Assembly: GCA_016787895.1 (NCBI GenBank) | Contig: JAEUTN010000008.1 | Coordinates: 89,319 to 153,318 of the forward strand | Direction of reading: 5' to 3' | Source: Bacteroidia bacterium | Lineage (GTDB): Bacteria; Bacteroidota; Bacteroidia; B-17B0; Aurantibacillaceae | DNA length: 64,000 nucleotides | Shown: piece by piece, positions 43,685-51,786 of the stretch | Layout: each line of letters begins with the position of its first letter | Numbering within the stretch: position 1 is the stretch's first letter | Notes under the pieces: model-generated | What the model was told of the DNA's origin: nothing | Database searches by the model: none | The model's input: only the letters and a program-made list of their open reading frames with translations | Translations under genes and position numbers: made by a program

Positions 43685-44601
43685 CAGGGTTTTGTTTCAA
43701 AAAAAACCTCCTCTTCCACCTGCACTAAACTATTGTACAAATTTCGGTCGAGGTCAAAGGTTCTGTCTTTATCCAAAGTAAACGAACTTTTGGTGAAATA
43801 AAAAAACACATCGCCAACAAATCCACCTTTTACTTTCCCTTTCATCCCTTTTTTATCAGGATCAAAATCTCTGCCAATGGCCAGGCGGGCCATGTATTTA
43901 CCCTTGGGCAATTGCCTGAGCTGCACACTCGAATCTTTCTGTAAATAAACGGAGCGGATAAATTTATCCTTTCTGAACAAACAAATCACCACATCCAGTC
44001 CCATGCCATTGTTGAGCAAAAGAGCCAGCTGGGAATTGGAATCTTTTTTTTCTCCTCCAAAGCTTGAAGCAAAAGGCGCTGAAAAATCTTTTTGGTGTGA
44101 AGGTTTATCTTCAAGTCTGGCAGCAAGCGGGGGCGATTTCAATACCTCCTCATCGGGGGCTTGGGCCAGCTGAAACATTAGTAAAAGTATGGCCACAGCC
44201 AATGGAGTCGCGAAAAGAATGTACTTAAATTCGTTGTAAGGGTTTTCCGGCTTTTCCCGGGTTTGGTAAACAGGACGCGCTTTTTCGTATTGTTTAATGT
44301 GTTCTTCGTAGTATTTGCGTCTTCTCTGCTCCCGTTCTTCAAAGGTCCAGGTTTTACTTTTGGCGCGTTCCGCTGACGTGTTTTGCTGTTGCTGATACCG
44401 AAGTTTTCTGTCGTAAGCGTTGCGAAGCGAGGGGTCCACCAGGGTTTCGTAAGCTCTTAAAATTCCGGCAAAGGTTTCTTTTTCTCCGGGGTTTTTATCG
44501 GGGTGGTACAGTTTGGCCAAACGCCTGAACGCGCTTTTGATTTCCTGAATCCCGGCTGACTGTGAAATACCAAGTATGTCGTAATAGCTCGTCAAAACCA
44601 A
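43684..44601 (-). CDS. J-domain (DnaJ-like) single-span membrane protein
   Basis: The 305-residue protein begins with a J domain containing YHPDKNPG (HPD motif), so it should stimulate an Hsp70. After a charged linker (YEEHIKQYEKARPVYQTREKP) comes one membrane segment (YILFATPLAVAILLLMFQLA) and a C-terminal region of about 130 residues without a recognised fold. The topology suggests a membrane-tethered DnaJ with a second domain outside. The frame opens with TTG, with a second TTG two codons later; no ATG precedes the J domain. Its stop overlaps mce. Confidence 0.8.
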   Translation of the reverse strand: MVLTSYYDILGISQSAGIQEIKSAFRRLAKLYHPDKNPGEKETFAGILRAYETLVDPSLRNAYDRKLRYQQQQNTSAERAKSKTWTFEEREQRRRKYYEEHIKQYEKARPVYQTREKPENPYNEFKYILFATPLAVAILLLMFQLAQAPDEEVLKSPPLAARLEDKPSHQKDFSAPFASSFGGEKKDSNSQLALLLNNGMGLDVVICLFRKDKFIRSVYLQKDSSVQLRQLPKGKYMARLAIGRDFDPDKKGMKGKVKGGFVGDVFFYFTKSSFTLDKDRTFDLDRNLYNSLVQVEEEVFFETKP

Positions 44602-44623
44602 ATGGCCGGAATGGAAAGGGGTA

Positions 44624-46069
44624 TTACTGTAATTTTATACACACGTTTTTGGGCTCGGTAAAAAAGTCCAGAGCTTCAAAGCCTCCTTCACGCCCAACAC
44701 CGGAAGCTTTTACCCCTCCAAAAGGCGTACGCAAATCGCGCAGCAACCAGCAATTGATCCAAACAATGCCGGCATGTATGGCATTGGCCAGGCGATGAGC
44801 GCGTGTGAGATTTTCGGTCCACACCATACTGGCCAAACCATAGGTGGTTGAATTGGCCATCATCAGAACTTCTTCCTCGGTATCAAATGGAGTGATGGTG
44901 ACTACAGGTCCGAATATTTCTTCCTGATTGCTGCGGCACTTGTAATCTAATCCTTCAATAATAGTAGGTTCGATGTAATAGCCCTCTGAAAGTTCTCCTC
45001 CGGGATTGAAAGCTTTTCCTCCGCACAATACCGTTCCGCCTTCCTGTTTGGCAAGTTCTATGTAAGAGAGAATTTTTTCATAATGCCCTTTGCTCACAAT
45101 GGCCCCAACGCGGGTGTCTTCCTTCGAAGGATCGCCCACTTTCATTTTTTTGGTTTGTGCAACAAAATCGTTTTTGAACTTTTCGTACAAAGGTCTTTCC
45201 ACAAAAATGCGTGAACCGCACAAACAAATCTGTCCCTGATTAGAGAAAGAAGAATTGAGCGTGGTGCTCAGCATCTCTTCGTAATTGCAATCGGCGAAAA
45301 TGAGGTTGGGATTTTTTCCTCCAAGTTCAAGAGAAAGTTTTTTGAACATAGGTGCCGCTATTGAAGCAATGTGTTTGCCTGTTGCCGTTCCGCCGGTAAA
45401 AGAAATGAGTGGAATTTTAGGGTGACTCACCATGGCATTTCCCACTTTAGGACCAAGGCCATGAACAATATTCAAAACACCGGGAGGCAATCCCGCTTCT
45501 ATGCATATTTCAGAAAGCAGGTACGCGGTCATGGGTGTCACTTCCGAAGGTTTAGCCACCACGGTACAACCGGCGGCCAGGGCCGGAGCAATTTTCCAGG
45601 AGAACAAATACAAAGGTAAATTCCAGGGCGAAATGCAGGCCGCTACACCAACCGGTTGTTTAAGTGTGTAATTAATGGCCGTGTTTTCCATGGCATGGCT
45701 TTGAGCCGAAAAATGAAGGATGCCCGTACCATAAAAGCGGAAATTCGCCGCTGCTCTGGGAATATCCACCCGTTTGGCCAATTTAAAAGGTTTGCCATTG
45801 TCCTTACTCTCCGCGGCCGCCAGAACATCCAGCTTTTGTTCAATGAGCTCGGCAATTTTTAATAAGTAATACGAACGTTTGTCCTTAGGTGTAACGCTCC
45901 AGGTTTTAAAGGCCTCTGCGGCGGCCGCATAGGCCAGTTCCACATCCTTTTCATCACTATCGGGAATGAGAGAATACACTTTTCCATTGGCCGGAGAAAC
46001 ATTGTCGATATAGGTTTTACCAAGAGGTTCCAGCAATTGGCCATTGATGTAATTTTTAAGCTGTTGCAT
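44624..46069 (-). CDS. Aldehyde dehydrogenase, 2-aminomuconic semialdehyde dehydrogenase-like
   Basis: The 481-residue NAD-dependent ALDH has GGTATGKHIA (cofactor site), LELGGKNPNLIF (catalytic Glu), and SNQGQICLCGSRIFVE (catalytic Cys). The opening KNYINGQLLEPLGKTYIDNVSPANG and the Cys motif NQGQICLC resemble ALDH8/2-aminomuconic semialdehyde dehydrogenases of kynurenine breakdown. That specificity is an inference. I use the ATG giving MQQLKNY, since a TACCTTTG -7 box at 46087-46094 lies between it and the longer frame start. Confidence 0.85.
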   Translation of the reverse strand: MQQLKNYINGQLLEPLGKTYIDNVSPANGKVYSLIPDSDEKDVELAYAAAAEAFKTWSVTPKDKRSYYLLKIAELIEQKLDVLAAAESKDNGKPFKLAKRVDIPRAAANFRFYGTGILHFSAQSHAMENTAINYTLKQPVGVAACISPWNLPLYLFSWKIAPALAAGCTVVAKPSEVTPMTAYLLSEICIEAGLPPGVLNIVHGLGPKVGNAMVSHPKIPLISFTGGTATGKHIASIAAPMFKKLSLELGGKNPNLIFADCNYEEMLSTTLNSSFSNQGQICLCGSRIFVERPLYEKFKNDFVAQTKKMKVGDPSKEDTRVGAIVSKGHYEKILSYIELAKQEGGTVLCGGKAFNPGGELSEGYYIEPTIIEGLDYKCRSNQEEIFGPVVTITPFDTEEEVLMMANSTTYGLASMVWTENLTRAHRLANAIHAGIVWINCWLLRDLRTPFGGVKASGVGREGGFEALDFFTEPKNVCIKLQ

Positions 46070-46086
46070 GTGCAAAAAATAGAAAT

Positions 46087-46118
46087 CAAAGGTAAGCCTT
46101 TGCCCTGAATTTATCAAT
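46087..46118 (-). promoter_or_regulatory. Promoter of the aldehyde dehydrogenase gene
   Basis: On the minus strand ATTG (46115-46118) and TACCTTTG (46087-46094) are separated by 20 bases; the -7 box is a perfect TAnnTTTG match and the -33 box has one mismatch. Confidence 0.5.
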
Positions 46119-46216
46119 TTCAAAGGCTTTTCAGGCATAGAACGAACAGGGCACAAACTTCCGGACTGCACGATTATGTTTATCTTTCAGGGCCCGATGG
46201 GCAAAGCATACTGATT

Positions 46217-47419
46217 TTGAAAAAACGTGTGAACATCATCGGCGGCGGTCCCTCCGCGCTTCTGCTGGCTTCGGAACTAAATCCCGAAAGCTTTGAAGTG
46301 TATATCCATGAAAAAAATACGGCCCCGGGAAGAAAATTTCTGGTGGCCGGACATGGTGGATTTAATCTCACACATTCGGAAGCGCCTGAACAATTTATTC
46401 AACGTTACAGCCCTTCTTCCTTTCTTAAAAAAGCTTTCTTTGGATTTACCAATCACAACCTGATGGCCTGGCTTAAAGCCAGAGGCATTGAAACCCGCGT
46501 GGGCAGCAGCGGAAGAGTGTTTCCACTGAAAGGCATAAAACCCATTCAGGTGTTGGATGCCCTGCTGAAACACCTGCAAAAACGCGGAGTTAAAGTGCTT
46601 TATTCAAGAGAATGGATGGGCTTTTCAGCAGCCGGCGAGCTTTTGTTTAAAACCAAAACCGGTATGGAAACGCTGCAAAGCGAAATCACGGTGTTTTGTC
46701 TTGGCGGTGCCTCCTGGCCCCAAACGGGCTCCAAAGGCGATTGGACAAACCACTTTATAAAAAAGGGTGTCACCATTATTCCATTTCAGGCCAGCAATTG
46801 CGCTTTTGAAATCAAGTGGCCCGTACAACTGCTTTCAAAAATAGAAGGCAAGGCCATTAAAAACGCGGTGTTTACTTGTGGAAAAAGCCATCATGCCGGG
46901 GAAGTGGTGCTGACCGCCTTTGGCATCGAAGGCAGTGGTATTTATCCTTTAAGTCCTGATATACGAAAGGCGCTGGAAAATGGAAAAGAAGCGGAACTGT
47001 TGATAGATTTTAAGCCGGGGCTGAGCACAGCAACATTATTTAAAAAACTACAAAGCAAAAAAAGCAAAGGCACCTATACTCAGCATGTGCAAAAGACCTT
47101 GAATTTAAGCGACACACAACTTGCTTTGTTAAAACAGTATTTAAGCAAGGATGATTTTTTGAATGCGGAGCGTTTTGTTTATTTCATCAAACACTTTCCT
47201 TTGCGCATCAGCGCCACGGGGCCAATTAGCGAAGCGATTTCAAGCGTTGGGGGCATAGCCCTGGAAGAACTCAATGAAAATTTTGAACTCAAAAAAATAA
47301 AAAACACCTATGCCATTGGTGAAATGCTCGATTACGATGCACCCACCGGAGGGTATTTGCTGCAATCCTGTTTTAGTATGGCCCATGCTCTGGCGAAGTT
47401 TTTAAACGCCGGGAGTTAG
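46217..47419 (+). CDS. FAD/NAD(P)-dependent oxidoreductase, HI0933/BaiN-like flavoprotein family
   Basis: The 400-residue protein opens with a dinucleotide-binding motif, NIIGGGPSALLLASELNP, then GRKFLVAGHGGFNLTHSE, as in the HI0933-like (BaiN) flavoproteins, and ends AIGEMLDYDAPTGGYLLQSCFSMAHALA, the family C-terminal signature. FAD is expected to bind at the first motif. Natural substrate unknown. The frame has no ATG before the first motif; TTG (46217) is the annotated start, and a GTG four codons on is an alternative. It is divergent from the aldehyde dehydrogenase gene. Confidence 0.85.
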   Translation: MKKRVNIIGGGPSALLLASELNPESFEVYIHEKNTAPGRKFLVAGHGGFNLTHSEAPEQFIQRYSPSSFLKKAFFGFTNHNLMAWLKARGIETRVGSSGRVFPLKGIKPIQVLDALLKHLQKRGVKVLYSREWMGFSAAGELLFKTKTGMETLQSEITVFCLGGASWPQTGSKGDWTNHFIKKGVTIIPFQASNCAFEIKWPVQLLSKIEGKAIKNAVFTCGKSHHAGEVVLTAFGIEGSGIYPLSPDIRKALENGKEAELLIDFKPGLSTATLFKKLQSKKSKGTYTQHVQKTLNLSDTQLALLKQYLSKDDFLNAERFVYFIKHFPLRISATGPISEAISSVGGIALEELNENFELKKIKNTYAIGEMLDYDAPTGGYLLQSCFSMAHALAKFLNAGS

Positions 47420-47554
47420 AATAATTTTTGAATTTCAAAAGCTTGCTGCCGGCCTGAATCAAAGGAATACGGTAAAGTAATTGAATTCATACAGTTAATA
47501 AAAAGTGTGAAATTTGCGGTGCAAAAGTTTTAAACCTCAGGTGTATAAATTAGG

Positions 47555-47584
47555 TTTGTTTTAGTTTCAATTCCTTTATATTTG
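47555..47584 (+). promoter_or_regulatory. Promoter of the enoyl-CoA hydratase gene
   Basis: TTTG (47555-47558), an 18-base spacer and TATATTTG (47577-47584) match TTTG...TAnnTTTG fully, 22 bases upstream of the ATG. Confidence 0.6.
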
Positions 47585-47606
47585 TCCGACTTACAAAAAA
47601 AAGAAC

Positions 47607-48395
47607 ATGGTGGCTACCAGTGAATTCATACAATGCGAATTAAAAAACGGTGTTTTGGTTATAACCATTAACCGTCCTGATAAATTAAATTCCCTCAACA
47701 AACAAACCATTGAGGAGTTGCACGAAACCCTTCTTGAGGCAGAGAACCAAAAAGAAATCAGCGCGGTGATTATTACCGGTTCAGGACAAAAAGCCTTTGT
47801 GGCCGGGGCTGACATTGCAGAGTTTGCAAATTACAGCGTAGAGGAAGGCAAACAACTCAGTTCCATCGGTCATTTTAAAATATTCAACTTCATCGAAAAT
47901 TATAGCAAGCCCATTATTGCAGCCGTAAACGGTTTTGCTTTGGGCGGAGGTTTGGAATTGGCCATGGCCTGCCACATGCGTGTGGTGAGCGAGAATGCTA
48001 AATTGGGTTTACCCGAAGTGAGTTTGGGTGTGATTCCGGGATACGGAGGAACACAGCGTTTGGCGCAATTGGTTGGCAAAGGAAAAGCTTTTGAAATGAT
48101 TGTAACGGCCGATATGATTACGGCTCAGGATGCTTACAAATGGGGTCTTGCCAATTACGTCACCAAACAAGAGGACCTTTTAACGAAGTGTTTTGAAATT
48201 ACTGCCAAGATTACCACCAAAAGTCCAACGGCTATTAAAACCGCTATCAAAGTCATCAATGCCGGCTACAACAATAAATTAAACGGTTTTGAAGTAGAGA
48301 TCGAAGAATTCGGCAAATCCTTTGGCACCAAAGATTTCAAAGAAGGTGTAGGCGCCTTTATGGACAAACGCAAGCCTGAGTTTAAGGGGGAATAA
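47607..48395 (+). CDS. Enoyl-CoA hydratase/isomerase family protein
   Basis: The 262-residue crotonase-fold enzyme hydrates trans-2-enoyl-CoA in fatty-acid oxidation or a related CoA pathway. Signatures: INRPDKLNSLNKQTIEEL, KAFVAGADIAEF (oxyanion hole), AAVNGFALGGGLELAMACHMRV, LPEVSLGVIPGYGGTQRL with the two catalytic Glu residues. Length is normal. It has its own strong promoter and stands alone; downstream lies a repeat cluster. Confidence 0.92.
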   Translation: MVATSEFIQCELKNGVLVITINRPDKLNSLNKQTIEELHETLLEAENQKEISAVIITGSGQKAFVAGADIAEFANYSVEEGKQLSSIGHFKIFNFIENYSKPIIAAVNGFALGGGLELAMACHMRVVSENAKLGLPEVSLGVIPGYGGTQRLAQLVGKGKAFEMIVTADMITAQDAYKWGLANYVTKQEDLLTKCFEITAKITTKSPTAIKTAIKVINAGYNNKLNGFEVEIEEFGKSFGTKDFKEGVGAFMDKRKPEFKGE

Positions 48396-48399
48396 CTTT

Positions 48400-48430
48400 C
48401 AGTAGGCAGTAGGCAGTAGCAGTCGGCAGT
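48400..48430. repeat. Short tandem repeat of the heptamer CAGTAGG
   Basis: Two perfect units and two degenerate ones (CAGTAG, CAGTCGG) follow directly after the hydratase stop. It is low-complexity, non-coding DNA. Confidence 0.75.
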
Positions 48431-48443
48431 CTTCTACCATTCT

Positions 48444-48694
48444 GTCATCCTGACCCCGGGGCTTCGGGGGAAGGATCTTACAAATGCTAATACACCTTGA
48501 ATCCGGTAAGATGCTTCGTTGCCTCAGCATGACACAAACCCTTTGTCATCCTCACACACCCCTTGTCATCCTGAACGCAGTGAAGGATCTTGCAAAGGCT
48601 ACCATTTTTTGAATCCGACAAGATGCTTCGTTGCCTCAGCATGACATAAACCCTTGTCATCCCGACCCCGGGGCTTCGGGGGAAGGATCTTGAA
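48444..48694. repeat. Cluster of palindromic intergenic repeats (two full units and a truncated one)
   Basis: Unit 1 (48444-48533) and unit 2 (48565-48645) each begin GTCATCCTGA and end TCAGCATGAC, a 9/10 inverted match; internally GAAGGATCTT and AAGATGCTTC pair likewise. A further partial copy of GTCATCCT sits at 48545, and a third unit begins at 48656 (with ACCCCGGGGCTTCGGGGG) but is cut after GATCTTG. Units differ in the loop: one has ACCCCGGGGCTTCGGGGG, another AACGCAGT. They fit the palindromic REP-like repeats common between genes in Bacteroidota. The 48396-48753 spacer holds no gene apart from these repeats and the promoter of the next gene. Confidence 0.8.
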
Positions 48695-48736
48695 CAAGAT
48701 TAAAGCTTTGAACCCTTCTTGTATTCTTATAAATGG

Positions 48737-48744
48737 TACCTTTG
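48737..48744 (+). promoter_or_regulatory. -7 element of the gene at 48754
   Basis: TACCTTTG is a perfect TAnnTTTG match 9 bases before the ATG, implying a leader of only a few bases. No -33 match at the right distance. Confidence 0.4.
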
Positions 48745-48753
48745 TTTTCGAAA

Positions 48754-49029
48754 ATGAACTCCCGTTACAAATACCTTTTTGCCTTTGCGGTATTTCTTTT
48801 TTTGCTGATCAGTCCCCTGGATATTTTCGCGCAATGCGCCATGTGCAAAGAAGCCGCTGAAACCTCTCTGAAAAACGATCCCAAATCCATGGCCCGCAGT
48901 CTTAATTCAGGCATCCTTTACCTCATGGCCGTGCCTTACCTCATGATTCTGTTTATTTTTCGTAAACAAATTATTGGTTTGTGGAAGAGTAAGTTTGGGA
49001 AAGTAAAAACTCAGGAATCCGATCTATAA
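48754..49029 (+). CDS. Small membrane protein with a CxxC motif
   Basis: The 91-residue protein has a first hydrophobic segment that looks like an N-terminal signal anchor (YLFAFAVFLFLLISPLDIFA), then QCAMCKEAAET with a CxxC pair, then a second membrane segment (LYLMAVPYLMILFIF) and a basic tail. Similar short proteins with QCAMC after a signal sequence are known in Bacteroidota but have no role assigned. I start at the internal ATG because the upstream frame start falls inside the promoter-like sequence. Confidence 0.65.
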   Translation: MNSRYKYLFAFAVFLFLLISPLDIFAQCAMCKEAAETSLKNDPKSMARSLNSGILYLMAVPYLMILFIFRKQIIGLWKSKFGKVKTQESDL

Positions 49030-49073
49030 GATTTCTGATTTTTCAGGGTTTTCAAAATAATCTGTTGTAAATT

Positions 49074-49373
49074 TTACTTCTGCTCTATCACCTTAGGCGC
49101 TTTAAAATAATCGCTGTCTTTTTTAGCTGCGTTTTTAAGGGCTTCTTTTTGAGAAATGCTGTGTTGTATTTCATCGGCGCGCAACACATTACTTTCGCGT
49201 GTCATGTAAATAAGGGGCTCCACCTGTTCTGTGTTCAGCTCGTTGAGTTTATCCACAAAATCCAACATGCGGTTCATGTCCTTTATAATGCCGGGTTTGC
49301 TGTTTTCATCAAACTCCAAACGTGCGAGGTGGGCAATTTGGTCCACCGTATTGATATCAATTTTATTTGCCAT
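49074..49373 (-). CDS. gatC: Asp/Glu-tRNA amidotransferase subunit C
   Basis: The 99-residue subunit is part of the GatCAB complex, which converts Glu-tRNA(Gln) and Asp-tRNA(Asn) to the amidated forms. The family pattern is INTVDQIAHLARLEFDE at the start and LREADEI-like VLRADEIQHSISQ near the end (residues 64-76). It overlaps the plsC-like gene by 11 bases. gatA and gatB are not in the window. Confidence 0.92.
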   Translation of the reverse strand: MANKIDINTVDQIAHLARLEFDENSKPGIIKDMNRMLDFVDKLNELNTEQVEPLIYMTRESNVLRADEIQHSISQKEALKNAAKKDSDYFKAPKVIEQK

Positions 49374-50109
49374 AAAATGCCTGCAGTTCCGCTGCGATAA
49401 AGGTATGAACTTTTGTTTTTAATTCCTCAAGGTCTTTTTCTGTTAAGCCTTTGGTGGAGATGGGCTCCCCTACCACAATGCGGGGTCGACCCGGGCGTCC
49501 GTTGCTTTTAAAAAAGCCCCCGTTCTGCAAAAACCACCAGTTGTTGAGATTAGCCACCGGTACAATGGGCACCTGCTTTTCAATGGCCAGTTTAAAGGCC
49601 CCGTTTTTAAATGCTTTTAATTTTCCTTCAGAGCTGATGGTGCCCTCGGGGTAAATCACCTGACTGTAGCCTCTGTCCAGCCACATACCCGCATCCCTGA
49701 ACGCCCTGTGCGCATCGCTGATGCTTTTGCGGTTCACGGGAATATCAAGGTATTTAAAAAAGATGTTGAACAAGGGCAATTTAAGCAACTCCGATTTGCC
49801 CATAAAAACTGCCGTGTGTTGGGTGTAAAACGGACAATACACAATGTCGAGGTAAGAGGTGTGATTACCCGCTATTACACAGGGTTTTGGCAGATGATGT
49901 GATTTGCCCCGGTACTCAATTTTTGGAAATAAAAATGAACCGTAGGAAATGCACCTTGACCAAAGGCGTTTTAAACGAAACACAAAATCGTATTTTTTTA
50001 AACGCAGGGCCAAATAAAACAAGGGGAACAAAAGCAAAAAAGGAATGGCAAAACACAGGGCAAACCAAAGTTTCCAAACAGGAGTAAATATGGCTCTAAT
50101 AAGGCGCAT
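49363..50109 (-). CDS. 1-acyl-sn-glycerol-3-phosphate acyltransferase (PlsC-like)
   Basis: The 248-residue membrane-associated acyltransferase has the NHTSYLD (HX4D) catalytic motif at about residue 81 and YPEGTISSEGKL (glycerophosphate-binding EGT) at about 152. It acylates lysophosphatidic acid or a related acceptor at the cytoplasmic face. The N-terminus has one membrane segment (LWFALCFAIPFLLLFPLFYLAL). I start at the ATG (MRLIRAIF); a TACCTTTG box sits at 50119-50126, so the TTG frame start is unlikely. It overlaps gatC. Confidence 0.9.
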   Translation of the reverse strand: MRLIRAIFTPVWKLWFALCFAIPFLLLFPLFYLALRLKKYDFVFRLKRLWSRCISYGSFLFPKIEYRGKSHHLPKPCVIAGNHTSYLDIVYCPFYTQHTAVFMGKSELLKLPLFNIFFKYLDIPVNRKSISDAHRAFRDAGMWLDRGYSQVIYPEGTISSEGKLKAFKNGAFKLAIEKQVPIVPVANLNNWWFLQNGGFFKSNGRPGRPRIVVGEPISTKGLTEKDLEELKTKVHTFIAAELQAFYGK

Positions 50110-50118
50110 GCAGGGGGG

Positions 50119-50126
50119 CAAAGGTA
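50119..50126 (-). promoter_or_regulatory. -7 element of the plsC-like/gatC transcript
   Basis: TACCTTTG on the minus strand, perfect TAnnTTTG match, 9 bases from the chosen ATG. Confidence 0.4.
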
Positions 50127-50216
50127 TTAAATTACCCTTGTAAAATGGCGCAAAATCGCCTGATAAACAAGATTTGACTTAATTTCTGTAATTTGGCGCA
50201 AACCTGCTGAAAGCAC

Positions 50217-51101
50217 ATGCTTTACCCTGTACTTTATTATCTGGTATTGGTCCCCCTCTCCTCCCTGCCTTATGTTTTTATTAAAGGCATCAGCAGCGGT
50301 TTTTATTATCTCTTGTATTATGTGTTTTCCTACCGTAAAAAAATAGTGCTGCAAAACCTGAGGAACGCCTTCCCTGAAAAAACAGAACAAGAACTCAGCG
50401 CTCTTTGCCGTAAGTTTTACAAACACCTCTGCGATACGGTGTTTGAGGGCCTGATGTGTTTTACCATTTCCCGGAGCCAATTGCTTAAACACATACGCTG
50501 CGATAATCCTGAAATCATCAATGCGTATTTTGATAAAGGGCAATCCGTTATCATTGCTATCGGGCACTACGGCAGCTGGGAGTTTTTTCTTACCGGACTG
50601 AATGCGCTGATTAAACATCAGGTGGTAATTATCTACACGCCGCTTACCAATCCCTTTATGGAGAAAAAAATGATGCGGGCCCGGGAATCGTTTGGCACCC
50701 GCATGATTTCCAAATCGGAGGTAAAATCATTTTTTGAAGAACACCCGGCTCAGCCCACCGCCACTTTGTTTGCTATTGACCAATGGCCCGCCAAAGCCAA
50801 AAAACCTTACTGGATGCGGTTTTTAAACCAGGAAACGGCGGTGGCTTTCGGAACCGAAAAATACGCCAAGGACTCCGCTCAGCCGGTATTGTACGCCACC
50901 ATACGCAAAGAGAAACGAGGTCGTTACGTGATTTCATTTACCCCTGTTTGCGATGAACCAAAAAATACGGCCTATGGTTTTGTGACTGAATCCATCACCC
51001 GTTTGCTTGAAAAAGACATACAAAAGGAACCTGCCTATTGGTTGTGGAGCCATCGCCGCTGGAAACAAACCCGGGCTGAGGTGGAGGCGGAGGAGAGTTA
51101 G
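50217..51101 (+). CDS. Lipid A biosynthesis acyltransferase-like protein (LpxL/HtrB family)
   Basis: The 294-residue protein has the LpxL-family HX4E motif GHYGSWE at about residue 117, RKKIVLQNLRNAFPEKTEQE in the N-terminal part, and LFAIDQWPAKAKKPYWMRFLNQETAVAFGTEKYA in the middle. A hydrophobic N-terminus anchors it in the inner membrane. LpxL-type enzymes transfer a secondary acyl chain onto lipid A; relatives in Bacteroidota also act on other lipids. Divergent from the plsC-like gene. Confidence 0.88.
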   Translation: MLYPVLYYLVLVPLSSLPYVFIKGISSGFYYLLYYVFSYRKKIVLQNLRNAFPEKTEQELSALCRKFYKHLCDTVFEGLMCFTISRSQLLKHIRCDNPEIINAYFDKGQSVIIAIGHYGSWEFFLTGLNALIKHQVVIIYTPLTNPFMEKKMMRARESFGTRMISKSEVKSFFEEHPAQPTATLFAIDQWPAKAKKPYWMRFLNQETAVAFGTEKYAKDSAQPVLYATIRKEKRGRYVISFTPVCDEPKNTAYGFVTESITRLLEKDIQKEPAYWLWSHRRWKQTRAEVEAEES

Positions 51102-51258
51102 GCTTCACACCAAATCCAACTTCTCAATTATTTTATATCCCCAATCCATTTCTACACATCTTGGGTTGTTAAGACCTTCTTTAAAAACAAAAAAGTTATA
51201 ATCGTACTGAAGAATTGGCAAAGGCGTTTTGCCATAGCAAAGGCTTGCTCTACCTGAG
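51102..51258. other. Spacer before the inverted copy of the dispersed element
   Basis: No gene is seen in the 51102-51786 gap. This first part has no recognisable feature. Confidence 0.5.
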
Positions 51259-51500
51259 TCGGCCTCATAGAAATTTCCTCCAAAATCGAAGCGGCCTCAA
51301 AAGGAGTTCCGAAAAAGCATCAGAAATAATTACATATAGGTGATTGTCTTGGCTTTTGAGGAAAGGATGTGCGGAGACGAATTGCTGTCCTGACCCGCGA
51401 GGCGTCAGGACATGATCAATTCGTCAGCTTGAGGCCGCAAAGATTTTTGGAAATTTCTATGAAGCCTTGATTTTTGGTTCTTTTGATCAAGCAAAAGAAC
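51259..51500 (-). repeat. Dispersed structured element, copy B (inverted relative to copy A)
   Basis: Read on the minus strand it follows copy A in order: a 9-bp hairpin GTTCTTTTG/CAAAAGAAC at 51477-51485 and 51492-51500, AAATCAAGGCTTCAT, the long hairpin with GTCCTGAC/GTCAGGAC and GACGAATTG/CAATTCGTC identical to copy A, CCTTTCCTCAAAAG, and TTCGGAACTCCTTTTGA followed by CGCTTCGAT. Loop and linker sequences differ, which is what a folded or mobile element would show. It lies about 27 kb from copy A. The remaining stretch 51501-51786 has no credible gene. Confidence 0.75.
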
Positions 51501-51786
51501 TTAGAAAAAATAGACTTGAATTGGGCCTTAACGGCTATATCGGCCAGGACTTTCAGCCAGGCGGATTTTGCCCTCCTCCCGCCAGCCTTCTCATCCCGAC
51601 TGTTCGGGAACCCACCAGTCGCTTGCCCTGTGTCAAGACAAGGTGGCAAAAAAAAACTACTTTTCAGATTTGACTAATAAGTGTCTTTAAACCCCGAACT
51701 AATTCTCCGAATTATAAATGCATTGCATTCAAATCCTTTGCCCGACGTCCCGGGAAAAGGATGACAAAACCAAAAGGTGTCTGGCC

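Noticed and set aside
48404..48694. CRISPR-like array after the hydratase gene
   Set aside because: The units are palindromic, differ in length and lack regular spacers; no cas gene is near.
48654..48860. A 68-codon frame overlapping the palindromic repeat and the CxxC membrane protein
   Set aside because: Half of it is repeat DNA and the other half is a shifted frame of the real gene.
51416..51677. Short frames of 67-77 codons around the inverted repeat copy
   Set aside because: They coincide with hairpin and repeat sequence and have no start signal or recognisable product.
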